Shown piece after piece: positions 1 to 8,012 of a stretch of DNA of 64,000 bases. The notes under the pieces are model-generated. The model was not told the DNA's origin, did no database searches, and worked only from the letters and a program-made list of their open reading frames with translations. Every line of letters starts with the position of its first letter. Position 1 is the first letter of the stretch. This stretch comes from Emergencia sp. (GTDB lineage Bacteria; Bacillota; Clostridia; Peptostreptococcales; Anaerovoracaceae). A program made the position numbers and the translations under genes. The DNA lies in contig JALEOD010000056.1 in NCBI GenBank assembly GCA_022767345.1, positions 1 through 64,000 of the forward strand, given 5' to 3'.

Positions 1-1
1 T

Positions 2-214
2 TGTACAGGAACGAGCTATCCTGCAATCAACTCAAATGATTTAGCTAACATTGAGGTGCTTTCTCCGGCAGAAAAAGAGGAACAGCAAATTATTGGGAGC
101 TACTTCGCCAACCTTGACCACCTTATCACCCTTCATCAGCGTAAGGGAAAACACACGATAGACTGCATTTTTGTAAAATCAACTCAAACGTTAAGAAGTG
201 AGAAGCAGATTTAA
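2..214 (+). CDS. hsdS: Type I restriction-modification specificity subunit HsdS, 3' end only
   Basis: The reading frame is open from the left edge and ends with TAA at 212-214, giving about 70 codons. The translated end contains GTSYPAINSNDLANIEVLSP and then a SYFANLDHLITLHQRK-like stretch, which is the typical end of a second target-recognition domain plus the conserved helical region of HsdS. HsdS chooses the DNA sequence that the HsdM/HsdR complex methylates or cuts. The gene lies upstream of hsdR (1945-5058) on the same strand, so it belongs to the same locus; hsdM must lie left of the window. The codons for HQRK contain the 9-mer CAGCGTAAG (137-145), which recurs on both sides of the recombinase gene at 5158. 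Truncation is due to the window edge, not decay. Confidence 0.85.
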   Translation, partial: CTGTSYPAINSNDLANIEVLSPAEKEEQQIIGSYFANLDHLITLHQRKGKHTIDCIFVKSTQTLRSEKQI

Positions 215-314
215 TTATGAGATTAGCCCTTTTAATATACCAGCAATATAAGGTGAAAGACTTTAATTATTAGAAATGATACTGGAAAAACACTTGCACT
301 GTTAGGGTGGGTGC

Positions 315-335
315 TTTGGAGGAAAATCCAAAATG
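315..335 (+). promoter_or_regulatory. Hairpin over the ribosome-binding site of the DUF3990 gene
   Basis: TTTGGA (315-320) and TCCAAA (327-332) form a 6-bp inverted repeat with a 6-nt loop. The Shine-Dalgarno GGAGG (318-322) is half inside the stem, and the ATG (333) follows the stem directly. If it forms in mRNA it should lower translation of the predicted toxin-like enzyme. The stem is short, so this is only suggestive. Confidence 0.35.
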
Positions 336-986
336 AAAAAAATTATTTTATTTCATGGTACTTCTGAAAAAATTGTAGTGCCGACATATGGCTGCGGAGA
401 CGAAAAGCATGACTATGGAAAAGGCTTTTACTTGACAGAAAGTATAGAGCTTGCGAAAGAGTGGGCTGTTTGTCGTCCAAATGATATCAGTGGATTTGTT
501 CATAGTTATGAGCTTGATACTGAAGGACTGAGAATTTTGGATTTTCAGCAGTTCAATGTTCTTTCATGGCTGGCAGAATTAATGAAACACAGGGATGCGG
601 CAGACTCCAAACGTTATCGCATGCTTGCAAAAAAGTTTATCGAAAAATACAGCATAGACACAGATGAATACGATGTAATAAAAGGTTGGAGAGCAAATGC
701 CTCCTATTTCTACATTGCCAAAGAATTTGTTCGAGATAATGTTGATGTAGATATATTGGAAGAACTGCTGACATTAGGCGGTTTAGGAATTCAGTATTGT
801 ATAAAATCTGAATTAGCATATTCCAGATTGCAGGAAGTAGACAATAGCTTGTTGACTATAGATTATGCCGAGTTTAACGAGAAATATAATCAGCGGGATA
901 TTACTGCAAGAAGAAAGATGAAGGAACTGATTGATTCTGATGAGAACACCGTGACTAAGGTGTTTAGTACACTTTTTGAGGAATGA
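333..986 (+). CDS. DUF3990-family, ADP-ribosyltransferase-like protein
   Basis: A 217-aa protein. The N-terminus carries HGTS (residues 8-11), then DYGKGFYLTES (27-37), which matches the His and Tyr motifs of the ADP-ribosyltransferase fold as seen in DUF3990. YDVIKG (113-118) and IQYC (153-156) match the two later conserved DUF3990 blocks; the Gln in QYC is a candidate third catalytic position. The predicted activity, transfer of ADP-ribose from NAD to a macromolecule, is inferred from the fold and not demonstrated for this protein. It is the first gene of a tight three-gene unit ending in a NADAR-domain gene, whose family can remove ADP-ribose. The whole unit sits between hsdS and hsdR. No signal peptide is visible, so it should be cytoplasmic. 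A toxin or phage-defence effector is the best guess. Confidence 0.75.
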   Translation: MKKIILFHGTSEKIVVPTYGCGDEKHDYGKGFYLTESIELAKEWAVCRPNDISGFVHSYELDTEGLRILDFQQFNVLSWLAELMKHRDAADSKRYRMLAKKFIEKYSIDTDEYDVIKGWRANASYFYIAKEFVRDNVDVDILEELLTLGGLGIQYCIKSELAYSRLQEVDNSLLTIDYAEFNEKYNQRDITARRKMKELIDSDENTVTKVFSTLFEE

Positions 987-991
987 TAGAT

Positions 992-1408
992 ATGAGAGCA
1001 TATGCAGAAGAATATTTAAATGATGTGGTGGAAAATCAGGGTAAATTGTTCGATTTTGTAGCACAGTCTTTTCCTGATTCGGATACGGAAGAGTTTATCA
1101 TCGCTTATATGAAAAGCAAGACCAGAAAAAGTATTGATGAGGCAAAAGCCTATGTTAATACTATGAGCGCAAAAGAATTATGGGCATATTTTACGGAAAC
1201 AGAGCAATATAGTCTGAAATCAGGAAAGTCAATCGAGGGTTTTATGCCGGACTGGATTGGCGAATTCTATGCTTATTATCAGTGGTATTATGATATGCCA
1301 AGTGCTGAGGTTGTGAAAAAAATCCCGGTAGATTTTTTAAAGAAGGCTTACCATGGGCTTCATGATTTAGAGCTTGATTTAGCTGTGCGAAAGGTTGGAG
1401 CGTTATGA
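992..1408 (+). CDS. Uncharacterised protein between the DUF3990 and NADAR genes
   Basis: A 138-aa acidic, Tyr- and Trp-rich, probably all-helical cytoplasmic protein that I do not recognise. ATG at 983 also fits the frame but lies one base after GAGG (978-981), so ATG at 992, ten bases downstream, is the likelier start. The upstream gene stops at 986 and the downstream gene starts at 1405, overlapping this stop as ATGA. All three are therefore probably translated together. Possible roles are an adaptor, a second antitoxin or a target-recognition partner. No catalytic motif is obvious. The segment DWIGEFYAYYQWYYDMPS (about residues 87-104) is the most distinctive stretch. Confidence 0.7.
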   Translation: MRAYAEEYLNDVVENQGKLFDFVAQSFPDSDTEEFIIAYMKSKTRKSIDEAKAYVNTMSAKELWAYFTETEQYSLKSGKSIEGFMPDWIGEFYAYYQWYYDMPSAEVVKKIPVDFLKKAYHGLHDLELDLAVRKVGAL

Positions 1409-1881
1409 CGGAAATAATCTGTTTTCATAATCCGGATGAGGAAAATGGATATTTGAGCAACTGGTATTTGTCGCCTTTTGTTTGGAAGGAAAAAGCATTT
1501 TCCTCTATGGAGCAGTTTATGATGTATCGCAAAGCCATTTGCTTTTGTGATATTGATATAGCAGAACAAATCCTTAGTACCGATGATGTCGCTTGTATCA
1601 AAGAATTAGGACGGTGTGTATCCGGTTATGACGAACGTCATTGGAACGGAGTGCGGCAGATTGTTGTTTATGAGGGACTCATTGCAAAATTTTCTCAAAA
1701 TCCGGAGTTAAGAGAGCAGCTAAAAAGTACAGGAGACGCTATCTTGGCGGAATGTGCAGTAAAAGATTGTATTTGGGGAATTGGTTTATCGATGAAGGAC
1801 ACGAATCGATTTGATAAAAACAAGTGGAAAGGCCAAAATTTACTCGGTTATGCGCTGATGATGGTGAGAGATTGCCTTTAA
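1405..1881 (+). CDS. NADAR-domain protein (YbiA/DUF1768 superfamily)
   Basis: A 158-aa protein covering essentially the whole NADAR domain. Visible signatures are FVWKEKAFSSMEQFMMYRKA (about 25-44, with the conserved Glu at 36), KELGR (66-70), KFSQNPELR (95-103), IWGIGL (123-128) and WKGQNLLG (141-148). The family acts on N-glycosidic bonds of ribose compounds. YbiA-like members cleave riboflavin-pathway intermediates, and NADAR proteins paired with DarT-type toxins have been reported to remove ADP-ribose from guanine. Its start codon overlaps the preceding stop (ATGA), and the cluster begins with an ADP-ribosyltransferase-like gene. I therefore infer an antidote or reversal role. The house-keeping YbiA-like function is the main alternative. 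Confidence 0.85.
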   Translation: MTEIICFHNPDEENGYLSNWYLSPFVWKEKAFSSMEQFMMYRKAICFCDIDIAEQILSTDDVACIKELGRCVSGYDERHWNGVRQIVVYEGLIAKFSQNPELREQLKSTGDAILAECAVKDCIWGIGLSMKDTNRFDKNKWKGQNLLGYALMMVRDCL

Positions 1882-1944
1882 ATTCATAACTCTTGGTAAT
1901 AGCGTAACCGTAAACAAATGCAGAACTTTGAAAGGAGTTTACAG

Positions 1945-4900
1945 ATGGCATTTACATGTGAAGCCGACTTTGAAGAGGCGCTGATAAAGGTTTTAACCGA
2001 AAGCGGCTGGGAAAAGAAGATATTAAAAAGATGCACAGAGCAAGATTTAATCCGCAACTGGGCGGATATTTTGTTTGAGAATAACAGAACGGTTGACAGG
2101 CTGAATAATTACCCGCTGACTGATGGTGAAATGCAGCAGATTATTGAACAGATTACAACCCTTAGAACACCGCTGAAACTCAACGGTTTCATTAATGGAA
2201 AAACAGTTGCAATCACAAGAGATAATCCTGATGATGAGGCACATTTTCGTAAAGAGGTCAGTTTGAAAATTTATGACCGCAGGGAAATCGCAGCAGGACA
2301 AAGCAGATATCAAATCGTGCAGCAGCCTGTTTTTCCGGGGAAATCAAAGATGCTAAACGATAGACGGGGCGATTTAATGCTTTTGATAAACGGTATGCCG
2401 GTGATTCATATCGAACTGAAGAGAAGCAGTGTTCCGGTAGAAAGAGCATGCGACCAAATCAAAAAGTACTCCTACGAAGGAGTTTTCACAGGGTTATTCT
2501 CTTTAGTGCAGATTTTTGTGGCGATGAATCCGGAGCAGGCGGTTTATTTTGCAAATCCGGGACCGGAGGGCAAATTTAATTCCAGCTATTATTTCCATTG
2601 GGCGGATGTGAATAATGAGCCAATCGATGACTGGAAGACCGTGGCTTCAACATTATTATCCATTCCAAGAGCCCATGAGCTGATTGGATTTTACACCGTA
2701 GCCGACCGTGCCGATGGTGTGCTCAAAGTCATGAGAAGTTATCAGTATTATGCTGCTAATGCGATTTCAGATAAAGTGGCGAAGACAAAATGGGATTCAG
2801 GGAATCAAAGAGGCGGCTTTATTTGGCATACCACAGGGTCAGGCAAGACAATGACCAGTTTTAAATCAGCACAGCTGATTGCAGCTTCCGGCGATGCCGA
2901 TAAAGTTGTATTTCTGACAGATAGAATTGAACTGGGGACTCAGTCCCTGGAGGAATACCGTGCCTTTGCAGAAGAATCGGAAACCGTTCAGAAAACAGAG
3001 AATACATATGTACTCATTACAAAACTAAAGAGTAGTGATCCGGCAGACACTCTAATCGTAACATCTATTCAGAAGATGAGTAACATTAAGTCAGAAGAGG
3101 GCGGACTCAATGCAAAAGATATTGAGATTATGAATCAGAAAAGAGTGGTCTTTATTGTCGATGAAGCGCACCGCTCGACTTTTGGTGAAATGCTTTTGAC
3201 AATAAAAGAAACCTTTCCAAATGCTATCTTTTTTGGATTTACAGGAACGCCAATTCATGAGGAAAATCAAAAGAAAATGAGTACCACATCAGCGGTATTT
3301 GGTGATGAGCTTCACAGATACAGCATCGCTGACGGAATTAGAGACGGCAATGTACTTGGATTTGACCCATATAAAGTGCTCACCTTTAAAGACAAAGATG
3401 TGAGACGGGTTGTTGCGCTGGAAAATGCAAAAGCTGAAAATGAGGCAGAAGCCCTTGCAAATCCGGAGAAGGCTGAAATTTACTATGAGTTCATGAACCC
3501 GAAGATAAGAAAAATGGCAGGGCATCTCGGCGAAGACGGAAAGTGGGTAAAGGGCATCGAGGATTATCTGCCTAATTCACAGTACCGCACAGCGGAGCAT
3601 CAGAAAAAGGTAGTAGAGGATATTTGTGAAAATTGGCAGACCTTAAGCCATAGAGGGAAATTTCATGCAATTTTTGCCACTTCAAGCATACCGGAAGCTA
3701 TTGCTTACTATCGCAGATTGAAAATGGAAATGCCGGAGCTGAAAACGACTTGTCTCTTTGACCCAAATATTGATAATGACGGCGGAGCGATAGACAAAGA
3801 AGAAGGTCTGGTTGAAGTAATCAGTGACTATAATGCCCGCTATGAAAGAGATTTTACAATACCGACCCATAGTGCATTTAAAAAAGACCTCTCCATGCGT
3901 CTTGCCCATAAAGAGCAGTACAAGCGTATTGAAAGCACACCGAAGGAACAGCTTGATATGCTCATTGTGGTAGATCAAATGCTGACCGGATTCGACTCCA
4001 AGTGGGTAAACACCCTCTATATGGATAAAATGCTGGAATACGAAAATATCATCCAGGCCTTTTCCAGAACCAACAGATTGTTCGGCCACGATAAACCTTT
4101 TGGAACTATTCGCTATTACAGAAGGCCTCATACGATGGAGCAAAATATCAATGCGGCAGTAAAGCTTTATTCCGGAGATAAACCGATTGGACTCTTTGTG
4201 GAAAAATTACCATATCACCTGAAAAAACTCAATGAAATCTATGGCGATATTGTAGTGCTATTCCAAAACGCTGGAGTGCCGGATTTTGAAAAGCTGCCGG
4301 AAGAAGTCAGTGTAAAGGCAAAGTTCGCATCTTTATTTAATGAATTGAATCGCTATCTGGAAGCGGCAAAGGTACAAGGCTTTAAGTGGAATTTGATAGA
4401 GAAATACGAAGTGCCATTAGATTTTAATGAAACCCGGTATCTTGTTCTCGTGCAGCGTTATAAGGAACTTTCAAGAGAACCGGATATGCCGGGTATCGGC
4501 GATGCACTGCCATATAAACTTGCAGGGTATATTACTGAAATTGATACGGGAATTATTGACGCCGACTATATGAACAGCAGATTTGAAAAGTACTTAAAAC
4601 TGCTCAATCAGGAGGATTCTTCTGCAGAAAAAATTGAAATGATGAAGATGGAACTGCACAAAACCTTTGCGGTGCTATCGCAGGAAGAGCAGAAATACGC
4701 TAATTTATTTCTCCATGATATCGAAAGAGGCGACGTTTCCGTTGACGGTACTATGACACTGCGTGACTGCATTTCTGAGTATCAGTATCGGGCAAAAGAC
4801 GATCAGATTCATAGATTTTCAGTAGCTTTTGGCCTTGAAGAGGAAAGACTCAGAGCTATGATGGCGCTGAATTTAAACGAACATAATCTTAGAGAATTTG

Positions 4901-5058
4901 ACCGTTTTGATAAATTAAAAGCGACAGTGGACAGAGATAAAGCACAAGCATATTTTGAGCGGATTGAGAACAAAACACTGATTCGACCGGTAGTAAATCG
5001 TAAAATTGACCAGATATTGAAAGAATTCATTCTATCCGGTGGATTTGAATTAGAGTAA
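1945..5058 (+). CDS. hsdR: Type I restriction endonuclease subunit R
   Basis: A 1037-aa motor and nuclease subunit. The start is ATG 1945, seven bases after AAAGGAG (1931-1937); an upstream in-frame ATG at 1918 has no ribosome-binding site. The N-terminal nuclease domain shows GDLML (142-146) and IHIELKR (154-160), the Asp...Glu-x-Lys arrangement of PD-(D/E)xK enzymes. The superfamily 2 helicase has Walker A TTGSGKT (296-302), DEAHR, and FTGTP as motif III. The C-terminal third is the helical domain that contacts HsdM. Length is normal for the family and the frame is intact. The subunit translocates and cleaves DNA lacking the methylation set by HsdM/HsdS. The DUF3990-NADAR cassette lies between it and hsdS, probably in one transcript, and a terminator follows. 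Confidence 0.95.
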   Translation: MAFTCEADFEEALIKVLTESGWEKKILKRCTEQDLIRNWADILFENNRTVDRLNNYPLTDGEMQQIIEQITTLRTPLKLNGFINGKTVAITRDNPDDEAHFRKEVSLKIYDRREIAAGQSRYQIVQQPVFPGKSKMLNDRRGDLMLLINGMPVIHIELKRSSVPVERACDQIKKYSYEGVFTGLFSLVQIFVAMNPEQAVYFANPGPEGKFNSSYYFHWADVNNEPIDDWKTVASTLLSIPRAHELIGFYTVADRADGVLKVMRSYQYYAANAISDKVAKTKWDSGNQRGGFIWHTTGSGKTMTSFKSAQLIAASGDADKVVFLTDRIELGTQSLEEYRAFAEESETVQKTENTYVLITKLKSSDPADTLIVTSIQKMSNIKSEEGGLNAKDIEIMNQKRVVFIVDEAHRSTFGEMLLTIKETFPNAIFFGFTGTPIHEENQKKMSTTSAVFGDELHRYSIADGIRDGNVLGFDPYKVLTFKDKDVRRVVALENAKAENEAEALANPEKAEIYYEFMNPKIRKMAGHLGEDGKWVKGIEDYLPNSQYRTAEHQKKVVEDICENWQTLSHRGKFHAIFATSSIPEAIAYYRRLKMEMPELKTTCLFDPNIDNDGGAIDKEEGLVEVISDYNARYERDFTIPTHSAFKKDLSMRLAHKEQYKRIESTPKEQLDMLIVVDQMLTGFDSKWVNTLYMDKMLEYENIIQAFSRTNRLFGHDKPFGTIRYYRRPHTMEQNINAAVKLYSGDKPIGLFVEKLPYHLKKLNEIYGDIVVLFQNAGVPDFEKLPEEVSVKAKFASLFNELNRYLEAAKVQGFKWNLIEKYEVPLDFNETRYLVLVQRYKELSREPDMPGIGDALPYKLAGYITEIDTGIIDADYMNSRFEKYLKLLNQEDSSAEKIEMMKMELHKTFAVLSQEEQKYANLFLHDIERGDVSVDGTMTLRDCISEYQYRAKDDQIHRFSVAFGLEEERLRAMMALNLNEHNLREFDRFDKLKATVDRDKAQAYFERIENKTLIRPVVNRKIDQILKEFILSGGFELE

Positions 5059-5082
5059 TTTGAAAGCAGGATAAAACCTTTG

Positions 5083-5113
5083 AAAGAGCCAGGAGTAAAT
5101 CTTGGCTCTTTTT
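5083..5113 (+). terminator. Rho-independent terminator after hsdR
   Basis: AAAGAGCCA (5083-5091) pairs with TGGCTCTTT (5103-5111) and runs into a short T tract. It separates the restriction operon from the recombinase gene. Confidence 0.8.
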
Positions 5114-5124
5114 AGTGATATTTT

Positions 5125-5135
5125 CAGCGTAAGCC
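5125..5135 (+). repeat. Inverted repeat, left copy, beside the recombinase gene
   Basis: CAGCGTAAGCC is the exact inverse of 6096-6106, so an 11-bp inverted repeat brackets the tyrosine recombinase. The first nine bases also occur in hsdS (137-145) in direct orientation. This is a candidate crossover or binding site for the recombinase. No experimental basis is known to me. Confidence 0.45.
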
Positions 5136-5157
5136 AGATAGAAATGGAGAAATTATC

Positions 5158-6084
5158 ATGTTAAACGAGATAAAAAACACCGATTTATTCTGCGAATACT
5201 ACGAGAGATGGATCATGGTTTATAAGCAGGGCGCCATTAGAAAAGTGACAATGGACAAGTACAGAATGACACAGAAGTGGCTTTCCAGGCTGATTCCGTC
5301 TTTAAAAGTTTGTGAGATGGACAGAATGGCATATCAGCAGCTGCTTAACGATTATGCTATGACCCATGAGCGGCAGACGACGATGGACTTTCATCATCAG
5401 CTGAAAGGGGCGATTTTAGATGCCGTCGATGAAGGGCTGATGGAGCGGGATCCAACAAGAAAAGCTATCATCAAGGGGAAACCGCCGGCTGCCAAGAAAA
5501 TTAAATACCTGAATCAGTTTGAATTACATACGCTGCTTAGTTCTCTGGAACTAAAAGAGGAAGTGAACTGGGATTACTTCATTCTTCTTGTAGCCAAGAC
5601 CGGTATGCGATTTTCTGAAGCCCTTGCTTTAACCCCAAAAGATTTCGATTTTGCCCATCAAAGTTTATCCATTAACAAAACTTGGGATTATAAAGGAGAA
5701 GGCGGATTTCAGCCGACGAAAAACAGGTCATCTGTCCGCAAGATTCAAATTGACTGGCAAACGGTGATTCAGTTCTCAGAACTTGTAAAAAATCTGCCGG
5801 AGGATGAACCAATTTTTGTCCATAAAAAGGTCTATAACTCAACGGTGAATGATATTTTGAGTCGCTACTGCAAAAAATGTAATATCCCGGAAATTTCCAT
5901 TCATGGACTGCGTCATACCCATGCGTCGCTTCTGCTTTTTACGGGCGTGTCTATCGCCAGCGTAGCAAGACGATTGGGGCATTCCAGCATCACTACGACG
6001 CAGAAAACCTATCTTCATATTATTCAGGAACTGGAAAATCAGGATATTGACTTGGTTATGCGTTCACTGTCGGCATTAAGTTAA
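5158..6084 (+). CDS. Tyrosine-type site-specific recombinase
   Basis: A 308-aa phage-integrase family enzyme. Residues about 8-105 form the SAM-like core-binding domain, and 115-305 the catalytic domain. The catalytic set is complete: Arg151 in TGMRFSEAL, His249 and Arg252 in IHGLRHTH, His275 in RLGHSS and Tyr285 in TYLHII; the beta-hairpin Lys is probably in the KNRSSVRK region. Such enzymes often sit beside type I hsdS genes, where they switch recognition domains by inversion. Here the gene follows hsdR and a terminator and is bracketed by an 11-bp inverted repeat. It could be a phase-variation recombinase or the integrase of a small island that brought in the locus. I favour the first because of the shared motif in hsdS. 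Confidence 0.9.
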   Translation: MLNEIKNTDLFCEYYERWIMVYKQGAIRKVTMDKYRMTQKWLSRLIPSLKVCEMDRMAYQQLLNDYAMTHERQTTMDFHHQLKGAILDAVDEGLMERDPTRKAIIKGKPPAAKKIKYLNQFELHTLLSSLELKEEVNWDYFILLVAKTGMRFSEALALTPKDFDFAHQSLSINKTWDYKGEGGFQPTKNRSSVRKIQIDWQTVIQFSELVKNLPEDEPIFVHKKVYNSTVNDILSRYCKKCNIPEISIHGLRHTHASLLLFTGVSIASVARRLGHSSITTTQKTYLHIIQELENQDIDLVMRSLSALS

Positions 6085-6095
6085 AACTTACAGAA

Positions 6096-6106
6096 GGCTT
6101 ACGCTG
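6096..6106 (-). repeat. Inverted repeat, right copy, beside the recombinase gene
   Basis: GGCTTACGCTG is the reverse complement of CAGCGTAAGCC at 5125-5135. It lies 12 bases after the recombinase stop codon. Confidence 0.45.
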
Positions 6107-6118
6107 CTTTTATTCTCT

Positions 6119-6148
6119 ACATATTTCCCTCCGCTGGCGGGCATACTT
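6119..6148 (+). promoter_or_regulatory. Candidate forespore sigma-F/sigma-G promoter for gpr
   Basis: ACATA (6119-6123), an 18-base gap and CATACTT (6142-6148) resemble the -35 and -10 consensus of forespore sigma factors (GTATA / CATACTA). The position, about 37 bases before the proposed gpr start, and the known forespore expression of gpr agree with this reading. Confidence 0.5.
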
Positions 6149-6184
6149 TTCTTATGAAAATATGTGCAAGCGGAGGTGATTTTT

Positions 6185-7072
6185 TTGAAGTACAGAACAG
6201 ACCTTGCGGTGGAAGGCATTGAAAATCTGGAAAGCTCAGGGGTGCGTCCCGGAGAGAAGGACGGCATTGTCATGGAAAAAGAGAAGATTGACGACGATAT
6301 CAATGTGACGACCATCGACATCATCAATCTGAAAGGGGAGGCAATGCTGGGAAAGCCCTGCGGCAGATATGTGACCATGGAAGTTGCGGGGATTATCGAT
6401 GAAAAAGAGGGAATCTCTGAGCGGGCGGCAAGGGCACTTTCCAAGCAGCTTTCCAAACTGGTGAAGCACCGCTACGACTTGAAAGTACTGGTTGTGGGCC
6501 TGGGAAATGAAAAGGTTACGCCGGACAGTCTTGGACCACACACAGTTTCTAAAGTAAAAATTACCAGCCATCTGTTTAAGATTTTCGGCTGTGACGGTGA
6601 TGAAGAAATGTCCAATGTCAGCGGCCTGGCGCCGGGCGTGACAGCAACCACCGGCATGGAGACAGCAGAGCTCATTGAAAAAGCGGTAGAGATGACAAAT
6701 CCTGATGCAGTGATTGTCATTGATGCACTGGCAGCAAGAAATATCGACAGAGTCAGCACCACCATTCAAATCAGTGATACGGGCATTTCTCCCGGTGCCG
6801 GTATGGGCAATATGCGCAAACAGCTGGATGAATCATCTTTGGGTACAAAGGTTATCGCCATCGGTGTGCCGACAGTCATCGACTCAAAAACGGTGATTTT
6901 AGAAGCGCTGGAACAGTTGAAAATCCCGGAAGAAAAGGCCTACAGCTATATGGATGAGAGAGAGTTTGATATGGTGGTAACATCTACAGACATCGATCTG
7001 GTAATCCAATCTTTTTCGGACATTATTGCAAAAGCCATTAATATTACTCTGCATCCCGGCATATATTCTTAG
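6185..7072 (+). CDS. gpr: Germination protease (spore protease) GPR
   Basis: About 295 aa. The start is TTG 6185, five bases after GGAGGTGA (6172-6179), giving an N-terminus reading KYRTDLAVEG, the conserved start of this family. An in-frame GTG at 6164 has no ribosome-binding site. Family blocks seen are IDIINLKGEAM, VVGLGNEKVTPDSLGP, APGVTATTGMET, IDALAARNIDRVSTTIQIS, TGISPGAGMGN and AIGVPTVID. GPR is made as a zymogen in the forespore and degrades small acid-soluble spore proteins at germination. It is followed by spoIIP, as in Bacillus. The C-terminus is shorter than in Bacillus subtilis, as is common in Clostridia. It is a marker that the host makes endospores. Confidence 0.95.
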   Translation: MKYRTDLAVEGIENLESSGVRPGEKDGIVMEKEKIDDDINVTTIDIINLKGEAMLGKPCGRYVTMEVAGIIDEKEGISERAARALSKQLSKLVKHRYDLKVLVVGLGNEKVTPDSLGPHTVSKVKITSHLFKIFGCDGDEEMSNVSGLAPGVTATTGMETAELIEKAVEMTNPDAVIVIDALAARNIDRVSTTIQISDTGISPGAGMGNMRKQLDESSLGTKVIAIGVPTVIDSKTVILEALEQLKIPEEKAYSYMDEREFDMVVTSTDIDLVIQSFSDIIAKAINITLHPGIYS

Positions 7073-7152
7073 AGTGTATGCCCGTGCAGGGCTTTGAGAG
7101 ATTTTTCTGCCTGCAGGGATACTTTCATAAGATAAGCGGGGAGAGGATTGGG

Positions 7153-8010
7153 ATGAGACATAAACACAGGATTCTTTTTTTTGCACTGCTTTATGTGGTA
7201 TCAGTGGCAGGCTTTTTTGTTAAGATGACTGGAGAAGCAGTCAGCGGTCAGCAGCTGACTGCTATGTGTATAGAAAGCAGTCTTCCTTGTATGGAACTCA
7301 TTGCTGATTCTGATGCAGAGCCGGATAGCGAAAATGTGACGGCAGCGGTACAGACAGAGACACAGAAAAGCAAGGATGCAGAAACATCGAAGCCGAAAAA
7401 GACGAAAAAGAACAACGGCGCGCCGAAGGTACTGATTTATCATACCCACGCGACAGAAAGCTATCTGCCGGCATCATCCGGCAACTATCATACCACCAAG
7501 GAAGAAAATACGGTGCGTGATGCGGGGGACGTGCTTGAAGAAGTACTGGAAGAGAGAGGAATCGGTGTGGTTCACGACAAGACACTTCACGACAATCCTT
7601 CCTATAACGAGTCCTATTCCAGGAGTTTTGAGACGGTAAAATCACTTTTGAAAAAATATCCGTCCATCGAATGCATCATCGATTTGCACAGAGACGCTAC
7701 GGCAGCAGAAGTATCCGGGCCGGTGCAGACTGTCGGCGGTAAAAGCTGCGCTGTCTATTCCTATGTTCTCAGCAACACGACGGAAACCTATGAGGAAAAC
7801 AGCGCATTTCTGGGAAAATTGAATACCATTGCAGACAGCAAATATGAGGGATATACAGGAGAAATTCTGGAACGACCTTACTGGTATAATCAGGAGCTTT
7901 CCGGAAAATCTATTTTAATTGAAATGGGAAACAACAGAAATAATATTAAAGATGTCAGAAGATGCGCAGAAATCTTCGGAGAAATTCTGGCAGATGCACT
8001 GGAGGAATAA
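7153..8010 (+). CDS. spoIIP: Stage II sporulation protein P, cell-wall hydrolase
   Basis: A 285-aa protein with an N-terminal membrane anchor (about residues 7-25). ATG 7153 follows GGGGAGAGGATTGGG; an in-frame ATG at 7078 is less likely because it adds a non-conserved leader. The catalytic domain begins at VLIYHTHATESY (about residue 92) and continues through IIDLHRDA and IEMGNNRNN to a C-terminal alpha-helix. SpoIIP is the amidase/endopeptidase that works with SpoIID and SpoIIM to thin septal peptidoglycan and drive engulfment of the forespore. A low-complexity Lys/Thr/Glu linker separates anchor and enzyme. It sits 80 bases after gpr and directly before a tiny membrane gene. Confidence 0.93.
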   Translation: MRHKHRILFFALLYVVSVAGFFVKMTGEAVSGQQLTAMCIESSLPCMELIADSDAEPDSENVTAAVQTETQKSKDAETSKPKKTKKNNGAPKVLIYHTHATESYLPASSGNYHTTKEENTVRDAGDVLEEVLEERGIGVVHDKTLHDNPSYNESYSRSFETVKSLLKKYPSIECIIDLHRDATAAEVSGPVQTVGGKSCAVYSYVLSNTTETYEENSAFLGKLNTIADSKYEGYTGEILERPYWYNQELSGKSILIEMGNNRNNIKDVRRCAEIFGEILADALEE

Positions 8011-8012
8011 GT

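Noticed and set aside
5158..6084. Recombinase as integrase of a complete genomic island
   Set aside because: No tRNA or direct att repeats flank the restriction locus inside the window; the inverted 11-bp repeats favour a switching role, although the left boundary is not visible.
6164..6184. GTG 6164 as the start of gpr
   Set aside because: No ribosome-binding site precedes it, and it adds seven non-conserved residues; TTG 6185 has GGAGGTGA at the right distance.
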